64,000 nucleotides of DNA from Citrus sinensis (GCF_022201045.2 NC_068556.1:23107501-23171500); one strand, 5' to 3'. Counted from the stretch's first letter, positions 1 to 11,160 are shown. The notes: generated from the letters alone by a model not told the origin. Numbers and translations: made by a program.

Positions 1-686
1 TGTAGCGTATGCTCAGGCTGAGTGAAATATCATGTGGATATATACCGCCACAACCTTCAGCCTTTAATTATTCTTCACATATATTTTTTAATATTTTTAT
101 TTAAAAAACAAGACCTCGTTGCTTTTTTTTATTATTATTTACTGCAGAGCCTCCCCCATGAACTTGAAATTTTGGGTATAATCTTATTAAATATTTTAAT
201 AAAAGTTAGTAATTGTAATTAGGTTTTTTATTTTTTATTTTACAATTGGATGTATTGCACTATTTTTGTTCCCTTTTATTAAAAAGGAAAATTTGAAATA
301 AAAGAACGGACAAAATATTCAACTATCGTTAAACAGTCCGACGTCGTTTTTAAGCAAACCCTGCCTCCACATTTTGATGAAACACTTATCAGAGAAATGG
401 CTACTGAATTCCACAGTTGTGCCAAACCGATATCTTTGAAAAAGTCTAAACCAAACCAACCATGAAAGTTGGTAGAGGCAAGCCGCGGACTCAAGCCAAA
501 ACAATGTTCTTAAATCAACATGAGAAAATACTTGTAAAGATGAACACAATTTAGGTTCTATCTCATTGATGTTACAGCTGAAAATTGAACATTATTGTTT
601 TTTTACAGGGAAAAGCGATTAGTATTATGAAAACAAATCCAATCGGGACAGCCATAGCCATTGATAACGAAGAGATGCTGCACCTA
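1..686. other. AT-rich flank downstream of TOC159
   Basis: No gene is supported here. The stretch is AT-rich with several T and A runs. Because TOC159 lies on the minus strand, the part next to position 687 should hold its 3' untranslated region. The short open frames have no recognisable content. Confidence 0.6.
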
Positions 687-3600
687 CTATGATGTGCTTT
701 GGCCAGCAGAACCGGGACAAATACTTCTAAAACTGGACAGTGCAATAGGAACAATACCAATGAGAGCCATCTGCAATTGCTCGGAGCTGCTTAATTTGAC
801 AGTAACTTGCCCACTTCGCTGCTTGTTCAATCCAATGCAGACTGCCATCTTAGAGCTCCGTCCTACAGAGAACTGAGACTGTACGTTGGCCATCAGATTC
901 AGGTCACCTCTCCAGTTCATCAATGACAGACCCAGACTGGAATTGTTGTTGCCGATAGGAAAATCTTTATCCTTGAGTCGCAGTTCCAGGTTGGCTCCGT
1001 ATGCCGTGTCACCGCGACATTGCACAGCTCCAGCATTTCCTGATAAAACCAAGCGCTTCCCAACAGCAATCTCATCCTCAATTTTAAGTCCAGTTGCCAC
1101 ATTTTCGCCTAATAAAGTGATTGATACTCCACCAGATGTTTTGTTCATTTTGAAGCTTCTGAATTTGGTTTCGCTTCTGAAGATGTAAGCCAGCTGCCTT
1201 CCAACAGTCTGAATGTCAAGTCCTGCCATGGTTGAACCGCTCTCCGCAAACTTGGCTGAAATTGAGGAATCTAAATGAATATTGAACTCCTTTTTATCCT
1301 TTGTTATTTGAAAGGCGAATGCACCTGGGAACTGATTGGCAATAACAAAATTTCTTTCCAGGCTGACACCATCAAACCCGCAATCATGGTCCCAGCTGGG
1401 TGAGTCCAAAACAGGCCTCGCTAGAAGCTGAGATGTTGCCTCCAAAAGTCGGTATCTATATGCAGGACTGTCTCCATCAAAAGAGGGTGGTAGAGCAAAG
1501 TCAGGTAACATAGCTGGTACAGTTGCTGGAGGATCATCTTCTAGGTTACCATCTTCCCTCTCATCATCATTGTTACTCCTATAGCCCTTTTTCTTCATCT
1601 CCCTCAACCTTTTCACCTCCTCTTTCCACTGTTTCTTTTGAAGAAGCTGGACTCGGTAATCATATTCCTCAAAGTAGGCTTTTCTTTGCTCTTTGCTGAG
1701 CTTAGCAACCTGAGATTTCCTTAGGGGCTTGAAAGGTGGGAGCTGGTCATATTCATCCTCATCTTCTAGATCAGAACCTGAAAAATCAACCAACTCAACA
1801 TCCGATTCAACACCATCACCACCTTGATCAACTGAGAGTTTTGGATGAGTGTGAGACTGCAACAGTGATGACAAGAAATAGGATAGAGGTGCTGGACGAC
1901 GGAAGCCAAAAAACTTCTTAGGGGCAGGACCTTGAGATTTTGACACAGAATTTGCCTCAGATAAGATTTTCAAGGAGAAGCACAATAGTAATAATTGGGG
2001 CCTCCAACTCTGTCCATTAGGAAGCACAATTTCTCCAATTCTGTTCTTCTGACAGGATTGATGGTTTTCAACAAGAGACACAGGATGCATCATATTTAGG
2101 TTCATCAGATGTGGATCACCAATTGCTTGGCTGATTCTTTGCTGAATAGCATGGGATTGTTGACCAACAAACACCTCATAGCTTAAAGGTAATCCAGATG
2201 GCCCATCAGGGGGATCAGAAGCGGCATGCGTCAAACACAAAATGGCATTTTGCCATACTGATGACCCAAGAGAACTAGTAAGAGACTTTAACAGAGGCAA
2301 ATCATTATGATCTCTAGTATGGGTGTCTAATCGATCAACATAAAGGACAACATCCGGAGGGAACTTCTTGATGGACTTCCTTATAGATGCTAATGTCTTT
2401 TTGTTGACAGTTCGTCCAATTGCAGGAGATCTGAGACCCGGTGTATCAAAGATTCTAATCTTAACTCCGTGTACTAATCCAGCAATCACTTTGACAGAGG
2501 AAGTGGCAGGTTCAAAAGCATTAATAGTGGACTTCTCCTCACCGAATATAGAATTAATCGTTGCACTTTTTCCCACTCCAGTTTTCCCGAGTACCAAAAT
2601 GTTCAGAGAGAAGTCCATATCATCTTTATCTTCTATTTCATGCTGTTCAGCCACCCTTTTGGCTGCTTCAATGCTGACTGCTTGACTGGAATGCCCCCCA
2701 AGAGCAAGAGCCAACCTATACAATACTTGTGCAACTACGGAATCATCAAAGGAATGACCTAGTCTCTGAACCAGTCTCAAGAATTTCACTCTTAAGATTT
2801 GTATCTTCTCAATCTTCCTCTTTTCTTCATCACTTAGCTTGTCTTTTGTTACATCCCCTTCCAGGTTTATTGATGGACCTGGACTTAAAGAAGGGAATAA
2901 GGAACCTGAACCGGCGTGGTGCTGATAAGTGAATACATTAGAACCATCAGCATGGTTGCTCGGGAGGCCACCACCATCTGATGCAGCACCAGTTGCTGAT
3001 TTCAAAAGAGCAATCAATGTAGCAGAATCAAATAACTCATTCCCTTCACCGCTCATCTTCACATCCGGTTCATCATCTGATTCCGTCACAATCTCTCCAT
3101 CAATTCTTTGTGAATGACCTTCAAAATCCTCTGACTCTGTTATAGAAGAGGAAGCTAATCTTTCCTCCAAGCCATGCGTGATCTGCCTGGTTGTTCTGGA
3201 GCTTCCAAAAATTAACTCTTCAATGTCTTCATTGGAAAGCAAACCTTTTTGTCTCTCCTCTGCTCTCTCTATAACATCATCAGTTTCCGTTTCTGATTTA
3301 AGGGATCTGGAAGCACTTGATTTTGCATCTTCTAATCCATCACCCTCAACAGTTCCAAGCAAATCACCATTTTGAAGCGATGAATTTGGTTCCAAAGAAT
3401 GAGAATCCACAGCCTGAATTTTCTTCCCCTTCATAGTACCATCTGCAGACTCGGCTGAGATAAAAACCAACGGATCATATAAATGAACTCCCGAATCAAT
3501 TTCTGGCTCAGTTTTACTCTCCAAGTTATCATTCCCACTGTCCTGATCAAGAGAAACACCCCCACTATCATCAAAACTGCTGCGTGGATTATTTTGACTA

Positions 3601-4511
3601 TCAGATGGCACTTCTGCATTCACCCCTTCCACTTCAACCATCAATTCTTCAAAATGGCTCAGTTCTGCACTATGTTCCTGTGTTCTATCCTGATCTTCTG
3701 ATTCAATCATTTCCGGCACAGAATTCCGGAGTTCTGGCCCTTGTTCAATAGAATTCTCAACAAACTTGAATACATCTCCCTTCCTATCCACAAAAGACTC
3801 ATTGTGAGACTCTGCTGTAACACCATCACCCTTATCTTCAACCAGTTCAGCTGACACTGAGTCCTCAGCAAAATCATTCACAGCAATTGACTCCGCTGAA
3901 GAACTAACACTCACATCCCCAACTCCAATAAATTTACTTGAAACTGAACTATCAACAAACTTCTCAGGAGACATTGACTCAGAAAATGGTTCATCTTCCT
4001 CTCCTTCACTTTCCATCACCTTAACTCTTAGCGCACTATCAACTCTCCCAATGTCAGGAACCTTAACTACAGGCGAAACACCACCACCATCTTCCCCTTC
4101 ACTCACCAAACCCTCTTCAGCACCAGAGTATTCATCAAATTCAAAACCATCATCATCCATTGACAACTGCGCAATAGGTTTAACATTCTGATCAACAACA
4201 GGGCCGTCATATTCATCACTTCCTATGGACTTTTGAGAAAACTCCTCATCCGGGTCAGCCACAAATGGCCTAGCAACCCTATATTTATCAACAGCACCAC
4301 TTCCTTCTACAATTTCCTCATCTGGGTCTGGCCTCTCAGAGGCAGTCTCAAACTCCTCACCACTAATACTACTTATGCTACTGTAACTACCATAGCCACT
4401 GTCACTAACAACTACTCTATGACCATTTGACTCCGAACTGTTATCATCATCATCGTCATCATCAATAGTAAGAGGAGCACGGATAAAGACAGCACCTGTA
4501 GATGAGTCCAT
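687..4511 (-). CDS. TOC159: Toc159 chloroplast outer-envelope import receptor (GTPase)
   Basis: Single uninterrupted frame of 1274 residues. Family knowledge: Toc159 is a GTP-dependent preprotein receptor of the TOC complex in the chloroplast outer envelope and favours photosynthetic precursors. Seen here: an acidic, Ser/Glu/Asp-rich, low-complexity A domain over about residues 1-600; a GTPase domain with P-loop GKTGVGKSAT near residue 640, the DTPG switch motif, and THAAS in the G4 region; then a basic/acidic linker (YDQLPPFKPLRK, YFEEYDYRVQLLQKKQW) and a long C-terminal M domain (DKKEFNIHLDSS, STMAGLDIQ, YGANLELRL). The linker and M-domain motifs fit Toc159 better than Toc132 or Toc120 as I recall them. 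The length is below Arabidopsis Toc159 (about 1500), and the A domain is the part known to vary. The start is the first ATG of the frame, giving MDSSTGAVFIRAPL. Confidence 0.95.
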   Translation of the reverse strand: MDSSTGAVFIRAPLTIDDDDDDDNSSESNGHRVVVSDSGYGSYSSISSISGEEFETASERPDPDEEIVEGSGAVDKYRVARPFVADPDEEFSQKSIGSDEYDGPVVDQNVKPIAQLSMDDDGFEFDEYSGAEEGLVSEGEDGGGVSPVVKVPDIGRVDSALRVKVMESEGEEDEPFSESMSPEKFVDSSVSSKFIGVGDVSVSSSAESIAVNDFAEDSVSAELVEDKGDGVTAESHNESFVDRKGDVFKFVENSIEQGPELRNSVPEMIESEDQDRTQEHSAELSHFEELMVEVEGVNAEVPSDSQNNPRSSFDDSGGVSLDQDSGNDNLESKTEPEIDSGVHLYDPLVFISAESADGTMKGKKIQAVDSHSLEPNSSLQNGDLLGTVEGDGLEDAKSSASRSLKSETETDDVIERAEERQKGLLSNEDIEELIFGSSRTTRQITHGLEERLASSSITESEDFEGHSQRIDGEIVTESDDEPDVKMSGEGNELFDSATLIALLKSATGAASDGGGLPSNHADGSNVFTYQHHAGSGSLFPSLSPGPSINLEGDVTKDKLSDEEKRKIEKIQILRVKFLRLVQRLGHSFDDSVVAQVLYRLALALGGHSSQAVSIEAAKRVAEQHEIEDKDDMDFSLNILVLGKTGVGKSATINSIFGEEKSTINAFEPATSSVKVIAGLVHGVKIRIFDTPGLRSPAIGRTVNKKTLASIRKSIKKFPPDVVLYVDRLDTHTRDHNDLPLLKSLTSSLGSSVWQNAILCLTHAASDPPDGPSGLPLSYEVFVGQQSHAIQQRISQAIGDPHLMNLNMMHPVSLVENHQSCQKNRIGEIVLPNGQSWRPQLLLLCFSLKILSEANSVSKSQGPAPKKFFGFRRPAPLSYFLSSLLQSHTHPKLSVDQGGDGVESDVELVDFSGSDLEDEDEYDQLPPFKPLRKSQVAKLSKEQRKAYFEEYDYRVQLLQKKQWKEEVKRLREMKKKGYRSNNDDEREDGNLEDDPPATVPAMLPDFALPPSFDGDSPAYRYRLLEATSQLLARPVLDSPSWDHDCGFDGVSLERNFVIANQFPGAFAFQITKDKKEFNIHLDSSISAKFAESGSTMAGLDIQTVGRQLAYIFRSETKFRSFKMNKTSGGVSITLLGENVATGLKIEDEIAVGKRLVLSGNAGAVQCRGDTAYGANLELRLKDKDFPIGNNNSSLGLSLMNWRGDLNLMANVQSQFSVGRSSKMAVCIGLNKQRSGQVTVKLSSSEQLQMALIGIVPIALSSFRSICPGSAGQSTS

Positions 4512-4853
4512 GTAGTTGAGGTCTTGTGTTTTGTGTTTCCCAAAGACAGAATGCAGATACGAGATACCAAACCAAAAAGATGAAACGGTTGGGTTTTGGT
4601 GACGATAAGTTTTAGGGTTTTGTCATTTTGTATTTTATTTTTTTGTCAATCCTTACGTTTTTAGGTTTTGCGGTTTAGACTTAAGAGCGGGGTTACAGGA
4701 TATGTTGGTTGCAACAAAAGGTTGCTGTGGCAAGTGAGGGAGCCACGAAACACCAGGTACATACAAAAAGCCGGGAGATAAAGGGTGGGCTCTGAGACAA
4801 AAGCTATTGGTACTTGGTGTGTCTTGTGTTTGGCTTTTTTGGCTAGCATAGGA

Positions 4854-4859
4854 CACGTG
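4854..4859. promoter_or_regulatory. G-box CACGTG upstream of TOC159
   Basis: A perfect CACGTG core inside ACACGTGT lies about 345 bp upstream of the TOC159 start codon. G-boxes bind bZIP and bHLH factors such as HY5 and PIFs and are common in promoters of light-responsive plastid genes. Function here is inferred. A telo-box type motif (TTAGGGTTT on the plus strand) also lies at 4612-4620. Confidence 0.45.
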
Positions 4860-5249
4860 TATGCTTCTTAAGCCATTAGAATATAAATATTTCCACAATG
4901 CCAAAAAGAGATTTTCCGAAGGTCTTTATTATTTTGTTTTCATCTCAGCCCCATCTAACCAAGGGAATAATTAAAATTTGATCTAGTTAATAGTAATCTT
5001 ATGCTTTTTCAAATCAACAATTATTGTAATCCAAACAGTTGAGTCTCAAATATTATGTAGTATTGATCTAAGGGCATAAAATTTAAAAATAACCTCAATT
5101 AAAATAATATTTTTTTAAAATTTTTTTTACATCCGTTTTAATTTTTTTATCTTTATTCTAACGACGTCAATCTCTTAGTCTCTCCAAAACAGCTGATATC
5201 TTTTCTAAAATTATACAAAATTCAATTTATATTTAATTAATTGATAAGA

Positions 5250-5534
5250 ATTTTTTTTAATAATAACTATTGCTCATGATATTTACAATCATATAAGTAC
5301 TGAGATTCGTTTACATCAATTCTGATATGACACCGCTCAGATTTTTAATCATCTCAAATATTCGAGGGACGTCAACTCCCATCTTGAAAGAAAGACTGTA
5401 TTCACTCAAGCTCTGGGACTCCGAGAAAAGAAATTTAAATTAAACCCCTGCAATGCGTCTGCGGAGGCTCGAACTACTTCCCTCACATTTGTGAGGGAGT
5501 GGCTCTAGCCACTTGGGCTAAGCCCAAGTGGTTG
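5250..5534 (-). mobile_element. tRNA-derived SINE, about 285 bp, with short target duplication
   Basis: Read on the minus strand, the head contains a box-A-like TAGCCCAAGTGG and, about 45 bases on, a box-B-like GTTCGAGCC, the spacing of an internal Pol III promoter. The body ends in an A-rich tail (A8 complement of the T run at 5251-5258). The 7-bp sequence gataaga flanks it on both sides (5243-5249 and 5535-5541), as expected of a target-site duplication. The head also forms a near-perfect hairpin around CCACTTGGGCTAAGCCCAAGTGG on the plus strand. The family resembles plant Au-like SINEs; the exact family is not assigned. Confidence 0.6.
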
Positions 5535-6739
5535 GATAAGAGATTAAAGCCTAAATAGGGGCCACCATCTTAAAACCAAGGGCAAATTGAATTTTTTTTT
5601 TTTCCTCTGTGGCCCTTGTGGTTTTGCTTCACATATAATACAAATTTTTTTTTTTTAACGAAAGAATTTTAATATAAAATAACGTCTTCATAGTGTAGGT
5701 TAACATGAGATATACGATATCCAACCGATGTAATTGTTTGCTTTTTTTTTTTCCTTGATTATTGGAAAGTTTATGTAAAGAAGAAGAGAAGCAAAGACAG
5801 CAACATTAAGTTCTTTCTCCAGCAAAAACTGAAGAAAGAATTATAGGTTTTTATATTGGGAATTTGTTTGCAAATACTATTTGACATGTTTTTCCTTTTT
5901 ATTTTTGAAACTTTTGTAGCATTTAAATTTTGATCAAATGTTTAAATTGTAGGAACGTGAAAAATAAGAGATTAAGTAATGAATCTATGTGCAGGAGAGA
6001 GTGTAGATATGATTTATCAAAAAATGTGTAATTGAACTATAGTTTTTATTTGTTTAATTTGATTAAATTATATTGTCTTATATGTAATTTTATTTGTGGA
6101 TAATTTGGTAATTAAAAATTCTATTAAATCATGGGTTGAGTAAATTAATGGATTCAAATAATCTCATCATTTATTTAATAGAAATAAACTCCATAATTGA
6201 TGCATCAGAATCTCATTCCTTAGATTGAATATTTTACCCCCACCGAATTTTAAAAATACCCAAATTATCCTCAATTCAAAAATTTTAAAATTTAAAAATT
6301 GGCAATAAAAAACTCTAGTACCCTAATCAATCCACTACTAGTAGCAATCCATCTCATGCACCAACAATAAAAGGCTGTGGCTATTTTAGAATTGTTCTAA
6401 AAATAATCGTGAATCACAACCACACACAAATTAATAAATAATAAAAAATACATTGATAAATAATAACAAATACATAATAACTTTGACGGGGATCCCAATC
6501 AAAATTATATTCCCGCCCAGCACCAGTCAACCGCCTAAATGATCAAAACTAACAGCAACAACAGTTGATCCGGTGACAAGCCGCTACAGTTAATTATTAT
6601 TGCTGTTATAATAACCAAAAATATTTTAATAATTTATCACAAGTCATTCAAATTCTAGATTTAAAAAAGTAAATTCATGATATTAGTCAAAATTCTGATT
6701 TGAATTCCTATCTTAAAAACATATTCAAGCACGCAAAAT
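5535..6739. other. AT-rich intergenic stretch between SINE and U2
   Basis: No gene seen. It is mostly AT-rich with long T runs near 5590, 5645 and 5740. A somewhat more GC-rich patch around 6485-6590 carries no recognised motif. Confidence 0.5.
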
Positions 6740-6746
6740 TTATACT
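6740..6746 (-). terminator. U2 snRNA 3'-end box (AGTNNAA)
   Basis: On the minus strand the sequence AGTATAA starts seven bases past the mature 3' end of the U2 gene. It fits the plant snRNA 3'-processing consensus CA-N(3-10)-AGTNNAA, with the CA supplied by the terminal CACC of U2. Confidence 0.75.
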
Positions 6747-6752
6747 AGGGTT

Positions 6753-6949
6753 GGTGGGGTGCGCCAGGCTCTTGCAGTAGTGCAACGCAAGAGCGACGCT
6801 CGAGGGCCCCGATAGCAAGCTACCGTTGCGGACTCTCCCCCTACAAAAATTAATTTAATATCGTGTGGGCCGATGGCCCACATATCAGATATTAAACTGA
6901 TAAGAACAGATACTACACTTGATCTTAGCCAAAAGGCCGAGAAAGGTAT
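6753..6949 (-). ncRNA. U2: U2 spliceosomal snRNA
   Basis: The minus strand reads ATACCTTTCTCGGCC at its 5' end, followed by the branch-point recognition segment GTGTAGTATCTGTTC, stem-loop IIa/b with TGTGGGCCATCGGCCCACA, and a GC-rich 3' half with GAGAGTCCGCAACGG and CTGGCGCACCCCACC. This matches plant U2 through its full length of about 197 nt. U2 pairs with the intron branch site in the spliceosome. With the upstream element, TATA box and 3' box all in place the locus looks like a functional Pol II-type snRNA gene rather than a retro-pseudogene; it has no A tail. Confidence 0.96.
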
Positions 6950-6973
6950 GCTTTGCTACTCGTCTCAGCTTCG

Positions 6974-6981
6974 CTTTTATT
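6974..6981 (-). promoter_or_regulatory. TATA box of U2 gene
   Basis: AATAAAAG on the minus strand is centred about 29 bases upstream of the U2 5' end. The 33-base gap to the upstream sequence element is the spacing known for Pol II-transcribed plant snRNA genes; the Pol III type has about ten fewer. Confidence 0.75.
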
Positions 6982-7014
6982 CTCTACTCGCCTGTTCTCC
7001 TTCTTTTATTTACC

Positions 7015-7025
7015 CGATGTGGGAG
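7015..7025 (-). promoter_or_regulatory. Upstream sequence element (USE) of U2 gene
   Basis: CTCCCACATCG on the minus strand matches the plant snRNA USE (RTCCCACATCG) at all but the first base. It sits 66-76 bases upstream of the U2 start. In plants the USE binds the snRNA activating complex and is required for transcription. Confidence 0.85.
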
Positions 7026-7981
7026 TCTGCAAACACGGGACTTCATTAGACTTTCGTAGAAGTAGAAAGCCAAATTTTGGCCTCTTGAACCACGCGTTTG
7101 TCAAAGTTCTGTGATTGATTTTGATGGTGCAACTTCAGCCGTGCGATCAAGGTTGAAGATAGTCCTTATTTTTGATGTAGAATAGCATTTTTCCCCCCTG
7201 AAACACAGTTTCTGTTTACGTGGGTGATCGAAAAAAATTGCACCATCAAAAAATTGGTGTTCAACTTCAGCCGAATTTTGTCGTCGGTTGACTAAAGGTT
7301 CGTGACTTCGTTCACGGTGATCATAAAATGTTCTTCAATGTTAAATCGAGGACATACACATGATGCATAATACATTATTAAATTTATACATTCATCCTTA
7401 ATCTCACACAACCATCTGATGATGAAATTCACGACCAATCCTACATCAATTTTTTCTCAACCTTTATAGAGCATTCTTCTTGTTCTTCATCATTAAGGAA
7501 ACTTCATAGCAATAGCATCCTCCTCTTCACTTGAAATATTTGTTTTAACTTCATATTTGAGCTGGGATCAAGTGACTAACACATCATGTTAGTTTTATTT
7601 TTATTTTTTTTGAATTCCACATCATGTTAGTTTAGTTTAACCGAGCACGAATCTGGACAACCTTATTGAATTTAAATACTAAAATTCGCCTATTTGATAT
7701 TTTCTTTTTTCTTAGAAAAAAAATATAAAAACCATCGTCGATCCATCATTTTCGTGGCATGTAGTGTGAAATTTTGGGAGGCCAACTGCCCAACTCTCAG
7801 TCCAAAATCCGGCCGGCCTTTGGGCTGCATACTGACCTCTGAGCCTAGCCTACTCATTTTCACTCGTGGCCCATGGATCCAGCCATCCTTCCCCAACAAC
7901 TTTCAGCCGAGCATGAGTAAAATTCGCGACAACGTCGTGTAACATTTTCGCCGCCTCTTGTACACTGCAGTGCCAACTCCG
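7026..7981. other. Divergent spacer between U2 and the DUF3110 gene
   Basis: No further gene seen. It holds a perfect 14-bp inverted repeat, ttttgatggtgcaa at 7119-7132 and its complement at 7238-7251, and a 12-bp direct repeat caacttcagccg at 7130-7141 and 7262-7273. The right half should contain the promoter and leader of the gene that starts at 7982. Confidence 0.5.
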
Positions 7982-10621
7982 ATGGCTGGGGCCCACTTCG
8001 CCTCCGTGAACCTCCCAGCCTCCCTCACAAACGCCACCACCACGCCACTAGAATCACTAAAGTCACCCCATTCATCTTCAATTTTCACCGCACTCTCACC
8101 GAGGAGACTCACTAAGCGAAAAAACTACCTTCGCCCTAAAATCCTCAAAACCCCAACTAAACCGCGGCGAATAGAACCCGTAATCACCATAGCACCCCAA
8201 CCTGAAAACGACGCCGGATATTCCGAGGAGCCTTCCGTTAATGAAATCGAGGAAATTGCCCCGCTAGTCGATGACGTAAAAGAAATTCAGGTTTTGGAAA
8301 CCCAGGGTCTCGCTCGAGAAAACAGCGGCATTTTTGGTAAATTTTCGGCAAAGTCCGTCTTACAATTTGGGTTGGGTTTTGTTGTGCTTTTTTTGTTACA
8401 AGCAATTTGTACTGTTTGGATTCTAGGAGAGGAAGATTCTGAGGAGGAGAGTAAGAATAAGAATGCGAATGGTTTTTCTAAGGGTGTTAGTGTTAATGGG
8501 GGAAGTAAAGGGAGTATTTCGATGGAAAAAAATATGTCTTTTATGGATAAAACTGTAGAAGATAAAATAAACGAAATTAGGGCAATGGCGAGGGAAGCGC
8601 GAGAGATTGAAGAAAGGAGATTGACAAATGGTGATGAGGAGGGTGGTAGTGATGATGAAAGTGTGAGCTCTCAGGGTAGAATTGGTATTGAGAATGAGAT
8701 TGGCGCTCGATTGGATCAGGTGGAGAAGAAGTATAATTCTAGAAATGGGAAGTCACCAGGGTTGTCTATAGATGTTTTGGATGAGTTTGAGGATGATGAG
8801 GAGGAGGAAAAAGATTCAAATAAGACCTTAATGTTTAAGAAGAAGCTTAGGTTTCGAGGCCCTTCGATGAGTTTGACAAGTGATGCTAAGGGGTTCTCTA
8901 GTTTGGGCAGCCGTGAGGCAAATGTGAATAGGAAGAATGATAGAGCAGGCTCAAATAGTGATTTGTGGGCAAGCAGTTCTGGTGAAAATTCAAATTTCTT
9001 GCAAAATGATGGGAAAAGCTTGGAGAAAATGCCAAAGAAGATGGGAGTTGGAGACAATAGTGACACGAGGTTTGGTAATGGTTCTAAGAGTCTTATCCAT
9101 GCAAGATTCATAAATTGTTATTGATAGTTTTGTTATTTTACTTCATCATCTTAATTACATTGTTTTGTTTTGTGAAATGTTTGTAAGTATGCTACAATAT
9201 CTGGATTCTTGATCTATCAGTTGTTAATGGACTGAATATTGAAATTTGTTTTATTTGGACTTTTGATGGGAACAATTATGATGAAAACATAAATAGGGGA
9301 AGATGAATTACATGATGATAATTTGAAAATTGTTATGCAAATGTTTTAATGTGTTTTTTCTAACATCAGTTGATTCTGAATATTCTTTTGCTGATATCAT
9401 GTACTTGCCTGGTTCATTATCAAATTTTTAGGCACTGTTCAGGAGACTAGTCAAGGGTCAGTTCAAGGTGTGAGACCTAGAAAATCAAAATTGAAGATGC
9501 AAAATTCACAGAACTTCACGAAAGAAAGCCAGGAATCTACCGCAGAATCCAAAAAAGATGGCATGTTGGAAAGAAATGGTGGTTTACAACAAGGAGCATT
9601 GCAGGACAAGCCAACAGCCGACATAACAAGAGATAATAAATCAGCTGCCAAGTCTGATTTCTGGTGGTCAAATCTTCCTTATGTTCTTGTAGGTTATCGA
9701 AACTTTTAAACTTTTTAAATTGTTGGAGAATTAAAAAGTATATTTATATAATCAAGCCTTGGCTTTAGATGCATCTTTCTCTAATTGTGTGAATAATTAG
9801 GTACTCGTATTAGGTACTTATTGATAGCGTTACAGTTGAGGAGTAGTTTTTATTGTCTCCTTCATTATTATCTTACTTATGGTGATTTTAATGTCAAACT
9901 TAAGGGCATCTTTTTGCCATTGATATAACATCCTCGTTTTCCTTTCTAAATCCAAAATGGTTTTCATATATATCATCTCATCTTGCTCTCTATAAAGCCA
10001 GTTGAAAGCATTGACTTAGTATTGGCTTTCAACTGGCTGATTCTGTTTTGCATGTCCTTTGTAAAATCTATGCACCTCTGAGCACTGGGCTGATATTTAT
10101 TCAATTCCAGGCTATTGTTATGCGAAGAGGTTTTGAACAAGAAGGAGCAGAGGGTCTTTTTGCATTAAGAACTGCTTCAGAGGTGCAGGACCGAGATAAT
10201 GCTTCCTATACTGTTGTTTTTGAGAACCATGTTGATGCCAATCACTTCTGTCACCTACTTGAATCATTTTTTGAAGATCTAGGGGATTTTAGTACTGACA
10301 TCATTCCTCTGCCGGTAAAAGTAAGCATTCTAACTTTATTTCTGAATAGATCAAAGTTATCTGATCACTTTAATGAACCTTGGAAGTACTTGTTTGGTGA
10401 GGAGAGAGATCAGGTGTGAAATCAAACACTCAGTGCATGGAAATAATTTAAATTTTTTGTAGGAACTTCTTGCAGCTGTGAAATCAAATACTAAGAAGGT
10501 GATTGTTCTGAAGAAGGGCCAGCTTAAGCTTTATGCTGGGCAGCCATTTGCGGATGTTGAGAAGGCTTTGCTCTCTTTAGTTGAACATAATTATGGTGCC
10601 TCCACAAGAAATTTAACATAA
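7982..10621 (+). CDS. Predicted plastid membrane protein with DUF3110-like domain
   Basis: Four exons: 7982-9074, 9432-9688, 10111-10320 and 10463-10621, giving 572 residues in frame. The start MAGAHFASVNL opens an Ser/Thr/Pro/basic N terminus that looks like a chloroplast transit peptide. One hydrophobic segment (LQFGLGFVVLFLLQAICTVWIL) lies at about residues 125-147. A long charged, low-complexity middle follows, with an acidic DEFEDDEEEEKD stretch. From about residue 450 to 520 the sequence (RRGFEQEGAEGLFAL, then SYTVVFENHVDANHFCHLLES) has the pattern of the DUF3110 domain shared by cyanobacteria and plants, whose function is unknown to me. It ends EHNYGASTRNLT. The role is not known; plastid location is inferred from the N terminus. 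It is convergent with the TOG-repeat gene. Confidence 0.8.
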
Positions 10622-11160
10622 TTCATTTGCTAATTTTTATGAACCTGTTTGTTCTTCTAGAGTGCGCAAAGTTAAACTTCAGATATGGACACATGACCTT
10701 ACAGATAGATCCCGGGGCTCTTCAAAACATTTTTTATGCAAGAAGCACCTGCAATGAGGCTGTGGAGCAATTTTGCAGTATTGTTGACCAATTTTGCTTT
10801 ACATATTTGAATTTTATAGTTGGTTTTTCTATAACATCCGTCATTGTTCAGATCACTAATTATTAGGGGTATTTGTTCATGTGCGAGGTTTGTTCTGTGA
10901 AGTTTCCCAAAAAAATTTCTTACTGCAGAAATAGAAAAGAACTGATCATTTAGATATGCATCCGTTATATTTCGCCATTTTCTCAACAAGGAGGAAGAAA
11001 AAAAATACTAGAAAATTGACCACATTATTTCAACATCGTCGTCTCAAATATAACCATAGAAAAGACAGATTCATTCACATCATTAATGAAATAGAAAACT
11101 TTTCTTCACAAGACTAGAAGAACTTGGAACTCCTCCTGCTAGACAGCAACATCCTCCACT
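10622..11160. other. Convergent 3' spacer
   Basis: This lies between the stop codons of the DUF3110 gene (+) and the TOG gene (-) and should hold both 3' untranslated regions. A TTCTTCTAG acceptor-like sequence near 10660 could serve alternative splicing of the upstream gene, but no coding content follows it. Confidence 0.5.

Noticed and set aside
4653-4904. Minus-strand open frame upstream of TOC159
   Set aside because: It opens with a non-ATG codon and occupies the expected promoter and leader of TOC159. No family is recognised.
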